Source of the DNA: Candidatus Brevefilum sp.
Lineage (GTDB): Bacteria > Chloroflexota > Anaerolineae > Anaerolineales > Anaerolineaceae
Length of the DNA stretch: 9,331 bases
NCBI GenBank assembly: GCA_007135845.1
Contig: SLIC01000112.1
Coordinates: 1-9,331 of the forward strand
Reading direction: 5' to 3'
Below, one piece after another: positions 1 through 7,164 of the stretch. The notes beneath the pieces were generated by a model. That model ran no database searches and was not told where the DNA came from. It worked only from the letters and a program-made list of their open reading frames with translations. The first letter of the stretch is position 1, and the number at the start of each line of letters is the position of its first letter. The translations under genes and the position numbers were made by a program.

Positions 1-527
1 CCAGCGACGAGGATATCGACCTTGCCATCGGTGTCGTTCCAGATCTCCATGGCCGTTGTCCGGCGGTGAACTTCCGGGTTAGCGGGATTTGAAAACTGGT
101 TGGGCATAAAGTAACGGGGGTCTGAAGCGACCAGTTGTTCAGCTCTGGCAATCGCACCGTCCATGCCATCGTCTGCTGGAGTCAGGATCAACTCTGCACC
201 TAGGGCTTTCATCATCATCTTGCGTTCATAGCTGACCTTTTCTGGCATGATAATGACACATTGATAACCACGGGCGGCGGCGGTGAAAGCCAAAGCAATG
301 CCAGTGTTGCCGCTGGTGGGTTCAACGATGATGCTGTCTGGGGTAAGCAGCCCGGCGTCTTCGGCAGCATTGATCATCGCCACGCCGATGCGATCCTTTA
401 CGCTCTGGGCTGGATTGAAATATTCAAGTTTAAGCACAATCTCTGCTAAACCAGCTGCATTTAGCCGGTTAAGACGGACCAGCGGTGTGTTTCCAACCAA
501 TTCGGTGATGTCATTGTAAATTTTCAT
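1..527 (-). CDS. cysK: Cysteine synthase (O-acetylserine sulfhydrylase), N-terminal part, cut by window edge
   Basis: PLP-dependent enzyme that makes L-cysteine from O-acetylserine and sulfide in the cytoplasm. I translated the minus strand from the ATG at 527. The 175 complete codons read open to the window edge, about 55-60% of a usual ~310-residue CysK. Seen in the sequence: the N-terminal [14 protein letters not shown] block (residues 9-22), the PLP lysine K44 in [11 protein letters not shown], the phosphate-binding/substrate loop [12 protein letters not shown] (69-80), and the NQFSNPANP segment (143-151) typical of the family. A good Shine-Dalgarno (GGAG, plus-strand 535-538) lies 7 bases before the ATG, which supports this start. 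The gene is preceded by its own promoter at 778-805 and a long structured leader with a Cys-codon uORF, so control by cysteine supply is likely. The close paralogue cystathionine beta-synthase cannot be fully excluded without the C-terminus, but the sequence favours CysK. The C-terminal part is outside the window. Confidence 0.95.
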   Translation of the reverse strand, partial: MKIYNDITELVGNTPLVRLNRLNAAGLAEIVLKLEYFNPAQSVKDRIGVAMINAAEDAGLLTPDSIIVEPTSGNTGIALAFTAAARGYQCVIIMPEKVSYERKMMMKALGAELILTPADDGMDGAIARAEQLVASDPRYFMPNQFSNPANPEVHRRTTAMEIWNDTDGKVDILVA

Positions 528-550
528 TGTCTTTCTCCAAAATATGATTC

Positions 551-722
551 CTGTTGATGTCAACAGCTTAAATCAGGCAGCCAGTCGGTTTAATAACAAA
601 AGCGGCAGATATACTTCACCGCATCACTTATATTGCGGGGCGCTCCGCCGCCCAGATCGACTGGCTGTAGGGTTTTCCAGTTTGTTCTGTCTGTGCGGTG
701 GTTAGCGACCCCGCCCCAGACA
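551..722 (-). promoter_or_regulatory. Structured cysK leader, candidate attenuator
   Basis: The minus-strand RNA between promoter and cysK contains several perfect pairings. Hairpin 1 pairs 717-722 with 688-693 (TGTCTG/CAGACA), continuing as GCGG/CCGC (711-714 with 695-698) and GGT/ACC, and it contains the end and stop of the uORF. A 10-bp long-range stem pairs 658-667 (CAGCCAGTCG) with 578-587 (CGACTGGCTG) and encloses a GGGCG/CGCCC hairpin (649-653 with 638-642). A small stem CTGTTG/CAACAG (551-566) lies shortly before the ribosome site. Alternative pairings exist: GCGGGG at 709-714 can pair with CCCCGC at 635-640, which would compete with both hairpin 1 and the GGGCG hairpin. A weak GCGG/CCGC stem (619-622 with 602-605) followed by TTTTGTTATT could act as a poor terminator. 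No T-box or SAM-riboswitch consensus was seen. The pairings are read directly; the regulatory role is inferred. Confidence 0.5.
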
Positions 723-737
723 CAAGCAGATCAGCAT
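702..737 (-). CDS. Putative cysteine-codon leader peptide (uORF) in the cysK 5' leader
   Basis: A 12-codon ORF reading MLICLCLGRGR plus TAA, with Cys codons TGC at position 4 and TGT at position 6. It lies about 35 nt downstream of the predicted cysK transcription start and about 175 nt before the cysK ATG. A GGAG (plus-strand 748-751) stands 10 bases before its ATG, a little far but usable. Its Cys codons fall at and just before the 5' arm of a strong hairpin (688-722). This is the arrangement expected of a leader peptide whose translation senses charged Cys-tRNA. Short Cys-rich leader ORFs controlling sulfur genes are established in Actinobacteria (mycobacteria). Assignment here is inference from position, codon content and overlap with RNA structure; an 11-codon ORF can arise by chance. 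Confidence 0.5.
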   Translation of the reverse strand: MLICLCLGRGR

Positions 738-777
738 CAGGTATTATCTCCAAATAAAAATGATAATTTATGTCTTA

Positions 778-805
778 ATTATATTGTAAATTAAGGGTGA
801 GTCAA
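778..805 (-). promoter_or_regulatory. sigma-70-type promoter of cysK
   Basis: On the minus strand a -35 TTGACT (plus-strand 800-805) and a perfect -10 TATAAT (plus-strand 778-783) are separated by 16 bp in an AT-rich setting. The predicted start is near 771, which gives an unusually long leader of about 240 nt before the cysK ATG. The -10 is a full consensus match and the -35 matches 5 of 6. Confidence 0.7.
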
Positions 806-819
806 GAAAAGTGTATAGA

Positions 820-1009
820 GAATGGTGAATGGTGAATTGTGAATGGTACTGCATTGCTTTGCATTAAGGATTTCATGTTTGGGTGATAGTAATTACATTT
901 CGGTAACTAGAAAATGGTTAAAAAATCCTGTTATTTGAGACATATTTTTAGCTGAATTACGATGTACTATTCACCATTCACTATTCACCATTAACTTTTC
1001 ACCATTCAC
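820..1009. repeat. Inverted repeat built from GAATGGT-like heptad units
   Basis: The left arm (820-849) consists of tandem GAATGGT / GAATTGT units. The right arm (964-993) is its reverse complement at 26 of 30 positions, and further TTCACCATTCAC units run on to about 1009. About 114 bp of AT-rich sequence lies between the arms, and I find no ORF in it. The arms start about 15 bp beyond the cysK -35 and end just before the peptidase promoter region, so the element separates the two divergent genes. It could be a miniature non-autonomous element or simply a low-complexity repeat; no target-site duplication was recognised. Confidence 0.6.
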
Positions 1010-1022
1010 AAATCACTCCCAG

Positions 1023-1045
1023 TATAATTGTCCGCAATGATTGCG
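1023..1045 (+). promoter_or_regulatory. Probable -10 box and 13-bp palindrome upstream of the M24 peptidase
   Basis: A perfect TATAAT (1023-1028) lies 31 bp before the ATG at 1060. The best -35 match is only TTCACC (998-1003, 19-bp spacer), inside the repeat arm. Over the expected start point lies a perfect palindrome CGCAAT-G-ATTGCG (1033-1045). Its one-base centre is too short for an RNA loop, so it suits a protein-binding DNA site. The promoter is moderately supported; the operator role is inferred. Confidence 0.4.
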
Positions 1046-1059
1046 AAGGAGATGAGACG

Positions 1060-2178
1060 ATGCAGCGACGTATAGAAAAATTGATCCAACTGATGGGTGA
1101 AACCGGGTTTGATGGGATTGCCCTGAATCCTAGTCCGACACTAACCTACCTGACGGGACTGCATTTTCACCTGATGGAGCGTCCGACAGTGTTCTTGGTT
1201 TCGGTGCAAGGGACCATCGCGTTGGTGCTGCCCGCCTTGGAAGCGGGTAAGCTGGAGGGCCTTGCCGTGGAAATACCGGCTTTCACCTACAGCGATGATC
1301 CTGAGACCCGAGCAGAAGCTTTTAAACGTGCTGCCGATCATTTACAACTGCCTGGTGAAGAGCTGGGGGTTGAATCGACCCAGATGCGCTATTTGGAAAT
1401 GATGTACCTGGGAGACGCTTTTGCCGACGCAGCCTTTGTGGATGCCAGTGACTGCCTCGCAGACCTGCGTCTTATCAAGGATCAGGAAGAAATTGATAAC
1501 ATGCGGGAGGCAGCCCGGATTGCTGAAGAGGCGCTCCTGGTAACATTGCAAGGATTTCGGGAGGGATTTACTGAACAGGGAGCTGCCAACGAACTTATCA
1601 TTCAATTATTGCGCGCCGGGTCTGATCCTGGCTTACCATTCTCACCGATCGTGGCATTTGGTGAGAACACAGCCAACCCGCATGCTGTGCCAGGCGATCG
1701 CACCCTAAAACCTGGTGACCTAGTGCTGGTGGATTGGGGCGCAGCATATCAAGGATACCTCTCGGATATGACCCGCACCTTCACATTCGGTGAGGTCGAC
1801 CCAGAACTGCTCCAGGTGGGGGAGATCGTTTTGCACGCTAACCTTGCAGGCCGCGAAGCTGTGCAGACTGGAGTAGCGGCAGGCGCGGTTGATCGGGCCG
1901 CCCGCGCCGTCATCGATGCGGCTGGTTATGGACATGCCTTCATCCACCGTACCGGGCATGGGTTGGGATTAGAAGCCCACGAAGCGCCTTACATCTACGA
2001 TGGAAACCAGCAGACCCTGCAAGTCGGCATGACCTTTACCGTTGAACCTGGCATTTACCTGCCAGGTAAGGGCGGCGTGCGTATTGAGGATGATGTGGTC
2101 GTGACCGAAACTGGCATGGAATCATTAAGTCAATTACCGAGGGAAGTGCAGCCCCTGGAGAAACTGACTCGCGCATAA
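1060..2178 (+). CDS. M24 family Xaa-Pro aminopeptidase-like metallopeptidase
   Basis: Cytoplasmic dinuclear-metal peptidase of the 'pita-bread' fold, expected to remove the N-terminal residue from peptides with proline at position 2. The 372-residue protein has a creatinase-type N-terminal domain (about 5-130) and a catalytic M24 domain (about 143-355). All five metal ligands are visible: D225 (VDWGA), D236 (SDMTRTF), H300 (HRTGHGLGL), E329 (VEPGIY) and E343 (RIEDDV). The catalytic-region His of NPHAVPGD is H208. The length matches the short bacterial PepP/PepQ/YqhT-like group. AAGGAG at 1046-1051, 8 bases before the ATG, supports the start. It is the first of three close genes, with the MFS gene starting 10 bases after its stop. 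Some M24 members are prolidases or creatinases, so the exact substrate is not fixed by sequence. It lacks a signal peptide. Confidence 0.92.
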   Translation: MQRRIEKLIQLMGETGFDGIALNPSPTLTYLTGLHFHLMERPTVFLVSVQGTIALVLPALEAGKLEGLAVEIPAFTYSDDPETRAEAFKRAADHLQLPGEELGVESTQMRYLEMMYLGDAFADAAFVDASDCLADLRLIKDQEEIDNMREAARIAEEALLVTLQGFREGFTEQGAANELIIQLLRAGSDPGLPFSPIVAFGENTANPHAVPGDRTLKPGDLVLVDWGAAYQGYLSDMTRTFTFGEVDPELLQVGEIVLHANLAGREAVQTGVAAGAVDRAARAVIDAAGYGHAFIHRTGHGLGLEAHEAPYIYDGNQQTLQVGMTFTVEPGIYLPGKGGVRIEDDVVVTETGMESLSQLPREVQPLEKLTRA

Positions 2179-2188
2179 AGGCTCGTCA

Positions 2189-3358
2189 ATGACACGTGAC
2201 TTGAAAATTATTTCAGCTTCCATGCTGACCTGGGGCATTGGTGAGGGTATGTTTTTCATCTTTCAGCCCCTTTACATTCAGCAATTGGGTGCCGATCCCA
2301 TTTTGATCGGGGTGATATTGGGCATTAACGGTCTGGTGATGAGTATTTCGCAGATCCCTGCAGGTTACCTGGCTGACAAAATTGGCCGGCGTCCGATGAT
2401 GTGGTTTTCCTGGATCTGCGGTTTGGTCGCAGCCTGGGTGATGGGACTGGCACCTTCCCTGGGCTTTTTTGTGGTGGGATTGCTGCTGTATGGGCTCACC
2501 TCCTCTGTGATGGCACCCCTCAACACCTATATTCAGGGAGCCCGAGGGAAATGGTCTGTTGGTAGAGCGGTTAGTTTTATTTCTGCCACCTATAATGTGG
2601 GCGGCATCTTGGGGCCAATTCTTGGCGGGCTGGTTGCAGAAAGCTTAAGCCTGCGCTCAGTCTATTATGCTGCCGGGGTTTTATTTGCTGTTTCGACCCT
2701 GATCATCCTGTTTGTTCGAAAGCAACCCTTAGCGGATTTAACGGTGATTGAGGGAGATGGCAACCTGTTGCGGAATCGTCGTTTTTTGAATATGCTGGCT
2801 GTGATTGCCGTGGTGATGATCGCAGTGACCCTGCCCCAACCCCTGGCTCCCAATTTCTTGCAAAATCAGCGGGAATTATCCCTCGGGCAGATTGGTCAGC
2901 TTGGCTCGATTGGTGCCCTGGGCAGTGTCTTGATGATGCTGATCTTTGGCAACCTTTCCGCAGGTATGGCGATGATCATTGGGCAGGGGGGATTGATGTT
3001 GTTCAGCATCTTGATCTGGCAGGGGGGACATTTTCCCTGGTTTGTAATGGGCTACTTGTTCCTGGGTGGGTACCGATTGTGTCGAGCGATGACCGTGGCG
3101 TTGGTGAGGCCGCTGGTACGTGAGCGTGAGGTGGGTTTGGCTTTTGGCATGGTGGAAACACTGAACGCCCTGGCATTCATGGTTGCGCCAATCCTGGCAG
3201 GTTTTTTATATGATTGGCGGCCAGCTTCAATTTTTCCGGTTAGTTTGGTGATACTCATCCCTGCGATCCTCTTAAGCATACGTTTCTTTAATTCTCACCG
3301 TCCCGGGAAAAACATAGACGGACACTTAATAGAAAAGGAAGTTTATCATGATGCTTGA
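2189..3358 (+). CDS. Major facilitator superfamily transporter
   Basis: Inner-membrane secondary transporter of 389 residues with about 12 predicted hydrophobic helices (roughly 8-30, 40-60, 70-90, 92-112, 130-150, 158-176, 198-220, 236-256, 258-276, 284-305, 318-340, 347-367). The loop between helices 2 and 3 has the MFS motif A in the form GYLADKIGRRP (59-69). Helix 5 carries a glycine/proline-rich motif C-like stretch (GGILGPILGG, 138-147), as seen in drug/H+ antiporter-like members. The central loop (about 177-197) is short and polar. The ATG lies 10 bases after the peptidase stop with only a weak AAAGG before it, so translational coupling is plausible. The 3' end overlaps the next gene by 11 bases. 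The substrate cannot be told; a multidrug or sugar/peptide exporter is possible. Confidence 0.88.
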   Translation: MTRDLKIISASMLTWGIGEGMFFIFQPLYIQQLGADPILIGVILGINGLVMSISQIPAGYLADKIGRRPMMWFSWICGLVAAWVMGLAPSLGFFVVGLLLYGLTSSVMAPLNTYIQGARGKWSVGRAVSFISATYNVGGILGPILGGLVAESLSLRSVYYAAGVLFAVSTLIILFVRKQPLADLTVIEGDGNLLRNRRFLNMLAVIAVVMIAVTLPQPLAPNFLQNQRELSLGQIGQLGSIGALGSVLMMLIFGNLSAGMAMIIGQGGLMLFSILIWQGGHFPWFVMGYLFLGGYRLCRAMTVALVRPLVREREVGLAFGMVETLNALAFMVAPILAGFLYDWRPASIFPVSLVILIPAILLSIRFFNSHRPGKNIDGHLIEKEVYHDA

Positions 3359-3989
3359 AACAATATCTCTGACCCTGGGGCCGTTACCCAATAATGTTTA
3401 CCTGCTGGGCGATAACGCCACTGGAGATGCGGTGGTGATTGATCCCAGTTTTGAATCCCAGTCCGTGGTTGATCGCGCTCAAGAGCAGGGCTGGACTTTG
3501 CGCGGCATCTGGTTGACCCACGCGCATTTTGATCATATTGCTGGTGCTGGAGAGATTGCAAAGGCCTATGATCCGCCTTTACCAGTGGGCTTACACCCAG
3601 AAGATAAAATTTGGTACGAACAAGATGGTGGCGCGGCGAAGTTTGGACTGTCAATCCCCAGGCTGCCGGCAGTTTCTCAATTATTTAAACATAAGATGCT
3701 TTTGGGACTTGGTCAGGATCAGGCGCCTGTTGCCGAAGTCCGCCATGCACCAGGACACAGCCCTGGACATGTCGTCTTTTATGTTGAGAGCCTGGGTGTT
3801 TTATTTTGTGGGGATGTGATCTTTAACCAGGGCATCGGCCGCACGGATCTGCTGGGGGGAGACGCAGATACCCTGTTGAACAGCATTCAGACCCAGGTGT
3901 TTTCACTGCCGGATGAGACCCGGTTGCTGCCAGGACATGGACCGGAGAGCACGGTGGGGTATGAGCGAGAAAACAACCCGTTCTTGTAA
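3348..3989 (+). CDS. MBL-fold metallo-hydrolase, glyoxalase II-like (YcbL type)
   Basis: Cytoplasmic metallo-beta-lactamase-fold hydrolase of 213 residues. All the usual binuclear-metal ligands are present: H58, H60, D62 and H63 in THAHFDH, H137 in APGHSPGH, D156 in FCGDVIF, and H197 in LLPGHGPE. The short length, without the long C-terminal glutathione-binding helices of classic GloB, together with the GHGPESTVGYERENNPF ending, fits the YcbL-like hydroxyacylglutathione hydrolase/thioesterase subgroup. A substrate such as a thiol ester is inferred from the family only. The ORF overlaps the MFS stop (ATG at 3348, MFS TGA at 3356-3358). AAGGAA at 3335-3340 serves either this ATG or a second in-frame ATG at 3351; the first has the better spacing of 7. 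Translation is probably coupled to the MFS gene. The following 217 bp to the next gene show no convincing terminator. Confidence 0.9.
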   Translation: MMLETISLTLGPLPNNVYLLGDNATGDAVVIDPSFESQSVVDRAQEQGWTLRGIWLTHAHFDHIAGAGEIAKAYDPPLPVGLHPEDKIWYEQDGGAAKFGLSIPRLPAVSQLFKHKMLLGLGQDQAPVAEVRHAPGHSPGHVVFYVESLGVLFCGDVIFNQGIGRTDLLGGDADTLLNSIQTQVFSLPDETRLLPGHGPESTVGYERENNPFL

Positions 3990-4206
3990 GGATCTTCCGT
4001 TGGATTTATCGCGATTTGACCATTTGCTGTTCCTGACACTTTAAGATCAGAAGCCCTCTACAGTTTTTAATTAATGCTTGTATCCACTTTTCTTTAATCC
4101 AAAAAGTGCGTTCGGTGATTGATTTATTTGGAGTATGTATATCTGATTAGGTACATTTAAGGTGTATTGATTGGATGCAAGAACCAGCTTTTGAAAGGAG
4201 GATGGC

Positions 4207-4848
4207 ATGGATTTTGGACTATCGTTCAGATACGTATTCTTGGATAAAGCGTGGTTTAAGAAGCTTGTCATTGTGGCTTTGTGGGGTCTGATTCCAGTGG
4301 TAGGGGTGCTGGTTCTTGGCGGTTGGGGGCTGAAGGTGGGAAAAACGGTAATGGATGGTCACGCGGAAGGTGAGCTTCCGAAGGTGGCATTTGGCCCAGA
4401 TTTACGGCGCGGCTTTTTTGCTTCCATCATTGATTTTGCCTATGCCCTGCCCGCCGCCATCTTCTTCACAGTAACAATTTTGTTGGCAAGGTTGGGTCTC
4501 AATGCTGAAGGGCTCGCCGGTGGATTACTGATAATTTTGGGTGGATTGTTTAGCCTGGTTGGGCTGCTGTTATTTATTTTATGGTTTTTGGTAGGTTCAG
4601 CAGCCTTTGCCAATTTTCTCGCAAAGGATCGATTTGGTGCAGGCTTTAATTTTCGGGAACTTTTTGCACTACTAAGAAATTCTATTGGATCGTGGGTATT
4701 GGTGGTCATCGGCCAGTTTGTGGCGATGATGGTCATAGCTCCTTTGGGAATTGTGTTTTTTGGTATCGGTTTATTAATAACCACAGCCTATGGGGCTGTT
4801 TTTTGGTCACACCTGCTTGGTCAGGCCTATCTCAAATCAACAAGATAA
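4207..4848 (+). CDS. DUF4013-type integral membrane protein
   Basis: A 213-residue hydrophobic protein with membrane segments at about 19-40, 72-95, 103-137 (one long or two short) and 162-197. The signature is the polar stretch after the first helix: GWGLKVGKTVMDGHAEGELP (39-58), then a charged segment and RRGFFASIIDFAYALP (67-82). It resembles the 'G..LR....GE..LP....' pattern of DUF4013 proteins, a family of unknown function found in archaea and several bacterial phyla. The start is firm: AAAGGAGG at 4194-4201, 5 bases before the ATG. It stands alone, separated by 217 bp from the operon upstream, and converges on rny. No function can be assigned. Confidence 0.75.
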   Translation: MDFGLSFRYVFLDKAWFKKLVIVALWGLIPVVGVLVLGGWGLKVGKTVMDGHAEGELPKVAFGPDLRRGFFASIIDFAYALPAAIFFTVTILLARLGLNAEGLAGGLLIILGGLFSLVGLLLFILWFLVGSAAFANFLAKDRFGAGFNFRELFALLRNSIGSWVLVVIGQFVAMMVIAPLGIVFFGIGLLITTAYGAVFWSHLLGQAYLKSTR

Positions 4849-4904
4849 TCTGAATAAGGGATAAAGGTTGATCTCTCAAAAAACGACGACCATTGAGATG
4901 AATT

Positions 4905-4937
4905 AAAAAAGAGGTTGCCGGATCTAAGGCAACCTCT
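4905..4937 (-). terminator. Intrinsic terminator of recX-rny
   Basis: On the minus strand a perfect stem GAGGTTGCC / GGCAACCTC (4928-4936 with 4911-4919), with one more A-T pair at the base and an 8-nt loop, is followed by six T (plus-strand A run 4905-4910). It lies 20 bp after the rny stop. On the plus strand the same stem is not followed by a T run, so it is probably one-directional, and I saw no good terminator for the convergent DUF4013 gene. Confidence 0.85.
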
Positions 4938-4956
4938 CTTCGATGATTGGTTTATT

Positions 4957-6492
4957 TTATTTGGCGTATTCAGTCGCTCGGCTCTCACGGATGACCGTGA
5001 TGCGGATTTGTCCCGGATACTGCATCGTCTCTTCGATTTGCTGGGCAATGTTCTTTGCCATGCGGTTGGCTTCGACATCATCAATCTCATTGGGTTTGAC
5101 GATAATGCGCACTTCACGACCGGCCTGGATGGCGAAGCTGTGCTCGACACCCTTATAGCTGTTGGCGATGTTCTCAAGCGCACGCAACCGTTTAATGTAT
5201 TGTTCCAGGTCCTCCCGACGGGCACCAGGACGAGCGCCGGAGATCGCGTCGGCTGCTTCTGCAATCACGGCTTCGACGGATTCTTGTTCGGCCTCATGAT
5301 GATGGGATGCAATGATGTTGACGACCTTCGGGTTGACGCCGTGGCGGGCAGCAAACTCAGCACCGATTTGGGCATGGGTACCTTCTGTGTTGTGATCCAT
5401 GGCTTTTCCGAGGTCGTGCAGCAAGGCACCTGCTTTGGCGACTTCGACATTGGCGTTCAACTCCGCTGCAATTACACTGGCGATCTTGGCGGTTTCAACG
5501 GCATGGGCCAGCTGGTTTTGACCATAAGAAGTCCTGAACTTGAGCCGTCCTAATTTCTTAAGGACCTCAACGTGCAGCCCAGCCACACCGGCTTCGTAGG
5601 CGGCTTCTTCGCCGGCTTCAGCGATATCGTGTACCATCTGTTCGTTTTCTTCTTTGATAATTTTTTCGATGTTTGCCGGGTGAATGCGTCCATCAATGAC
5701 CAGGCGCTGCAGGGCTCGGCGGGCAATTTCTCGCCGGACTGAGTCAAAGCAGGAAACGGTAACCGCTTCCGGGGTGTCATCAACAATCACATCGACGCCA
5801 GAAATTTGCTCAAATGCCCGGATGTTACGTCCATTTCGTCCAACAATTCTGCCTTTCATCTCTTCGTTGGGCAGGGTCACCAGCGATGTGGTCACTTCAG
5901 CGACCTTTTCCGATGCCACCCTCTGAATGGCATCAGCGATCAGCTCGCGGGCACGGGCATTGCCCTTTTCGCGCGCTTCACTCTCGATTTGACGGATGAT
6001 GCGAGCCATGTCTGCCCGAGCTTCCTTTTCGGTTTCGGCCAGGACGACTTCGCGAGCTTCGTCTTTGGTCATTTCTGCCACACGCTGCAGCTCTTCCATG
6101 ATCTCGGCATGCATTTGGCTGATTTCGTTGGCGCGTTTATCGATGCTCGATTGGCGTTTATTAAGCCGCAGTTCTCGATCTTCGTATTTCTCGAGGCGTG
6201 TATCCAGCTCTTCACGGCGTTTTTGTAATCGGTCATCTTCTTTGCTGAGTTCAATGCGACGGCGGTTGATCTCTTCTTCCGCTTTTTTGGTGATGCTCAG
6301 GGCTTCATCCTTGGCTTCAAGCTCAATCTCGCGGGCTTTCTCTTTGGCATTGGTGAGGATGTAATCAGCTTTGAGGTTTTGCGCTTTCCGCTTGGATTCC
6401 ACCATGTACTGTTTGACAAAATAGCCAATTACACCACCAATAGCGATCATGCCGAGGATGACGATAATCAATAAGATAGGGTTAAGTGTCAT
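4957..6492 (-). CDS. rny: Ribonuclease Y (membrane-anchored endoribonuclease)
   Basis: Endoribonuclease that starts bulk mRNA decay at the inner face of the membrane. The 511-residue protein has the full family architecture: an N-terminal membrane anchor (about 5-27), a long charged coiled coil (about 35-200), a KH RNA-binding domain (about 205-270) with GRNG as the GxxG loop at 218-221, and an HD hydrolase domain with H330 (LAHAVE), the H359-D360 pair (LLHDLGK), HNTEGTHAQIGAEF (367-380) and SHHHEAE (396-402). It ends with the conserved MQYPGQIRITVIRE region (490-503). Length matches known RNase Y (about 510-520). The ATG at 6492 has GGAG 6 bases upstream, formed by the last codons of recX, from whose stop it is separated by only 3 bases. 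The two are therefore one transcription unit, ended by the terminator at 4905-4937. The GxxG loop is GRNG where many relatives have GREG, a mild variant. Confidence 0.97.
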   Translation of the reverse strand: MTLNPILLIIVILGMIAIGGVIGYFVKQYMVESKRKAQNLKADYILTNAKEKAREIELEAKDEALSITKKAEEEINRRRIELSKEDDRLQKRREELDTRLEKYEDRELRLNKRQSSIDKRANEISQMHAEIMEELQRVAEMTKDEAREVVLAETEKEARADMARIIRQIESEAREKGNARARELIADAIQRVASEKVAEVTTSLVTLPNEEMKGRIVGRNGRNIRAFEQISGVDVIVDDTPEAVTVSCFDSVRREIARRALQRLVIDGRIHPANIEKIIKEENEQMVHDIAEAGEEAAYEAGVAGLHVEVLKKLGRLKFRTSYGQNQLAHAVETAKIASVIAAELNANVEVAKAGALLHDLGKAMDHNTEGTHAQIGAEFAARHGVNPKVVNIIASHHHEAEQESVEAVIAEAADAISGARPGARREDLEQYIKRLRALENIANSYKGVEHSFAIQAGREVRIIVKPNEIDDVEANRMAKNIAQQIEETMQYPGQIRITVIRESRATEYAK

Positions 6493-6495
6493 TTT

Positions 6496-7164
6496 TTACT
6501 CCATTTTTTCAGAATCATGTGAGCGCTCTGATCCTGGTGCGGAAAATGCCTCCCACAGGCTTTCCACGGTTGGCTTCACGATGCCAAATTGGAACCCTCG
6601 CCGGCTTAAGTAACCTCCGACTTTCTTGACAAAATCTGGTTTGGCTTCGTGCTGACATTGTTTTGCTTTTTTAATGCCGGCCTGGTAAGCCAGGGCTTTT
6701 TCGTCGCCACCATAAATTTCAAGCGCTTGAGTTATTTTGTCATCTGCGACGCCCTTTAAGCGTAACTCGTATGAGAGCAATCGATGGCTGCGGGGACGGA
6801 AGGTGTTCCTGTTCTCAATCCACTGGCGGGAAAAATCCAAGTCATTCAGCCAGTTTTTTTCGATAAGTTTTTCCAGGGTAACCCCAACCACCTCGTCACT
6901 GAATCCTTTTTCCAGCAAGCGGCGGCGGGTCTCTTCCACTGATCTTGGGCGGTGATTGATGAATTGCAGGGCTTTTTGATAAGCGATCTCGTATGTATCG
7001 TCCTGCTGCAATCGCTCAATGTCCGCTTCAGTCAGCACACGCCCGGGTTTTAGCCAGGCAGCAACGTAGCGGGAGAGGCCGAAAGCAAATTCACCATCCA
7101 GGTAGATACTTACCCGTTGCTGATTTCGCTTCTGAGCTTTGATAGCCGTAATTTCCCGTTCCAT
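6496..7164 (-). CDS. recX: Regulatory protein RecX
   Basis: Modulator of RecA that binds RecA filaments and limits recombinase and coprotease activity. The protein has 222 residues. After a short N-terminal beta region (ITAIKAQKRNQQRVSIYLDG, 5-24) come three tandem three-helix repeats (about 60-100, 105-150, 155-205) with the family's landmarks: ALQFINHRPRSVEETRRRLL (65-84), FSRQWIENRNTFRPRS (111-126) and GYLSRRGFQFGIVKPTVESL (184-203). AAGG (plus-strand 7169-7172) sits 4 bases before the ATG at 7164. recA is not adjacent here: about 620 bp of non-coding DNA lies upstream. Its stop codon is 3 bases from the rny start and its last codons provide the rny ribosome site. No LexA-type site was recognised upstream. 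Confidence 0.9.
   Translation of the reverse strand: MEREITAIKAQKRNQQRVSIYLDGEFAFGLSRYVAAWLKPGRVLTEADIERLQQDDTYEIAYQKALQFINHRPRSVEETRRRLLEKGFSDEVVGVTLEKLIEKNWLNDLDFSRQWIENRNTFRPRSHRLLSYELRLKGVADDKITQALEIYGGDEKALAYQAGIKKAKQCQHEAKPDFVKKVGGYLSRRGFQFGIVKPTVESLWEAFSAPGSERSHDSEKME

Noticed and set aside
261..519. Plus-strand open frames near the left edge
   Set aside because: They are shadows of cysK, whose conserved motifs are clear on the minus strand.
528..771. T-box or SAM riboswitch before cysK
   Set aside because: I could not find the T-box antiterminator motif or the SAM-I conserved core in the minus-strand leader.
820..1009. CRISPR-like repeats
   Set aside because: The units are contiguous heptads in inverted arms, without regular spacers.
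4085..4108. CACTTTT/AAAAGTG hairpin after the hydrolase gene as a terminator
   Set aside because: The stem is AT-rich, has a 10-nt loop, and no T run follows on the plus strand.
4915..5553. 212-codon plus-strand open frame opposite rny
   Set aside because: It is antisense to the strongly conserved HD and C-terminal part of RNase Y, has no plausible ribosome site and shows no recognisable domain.
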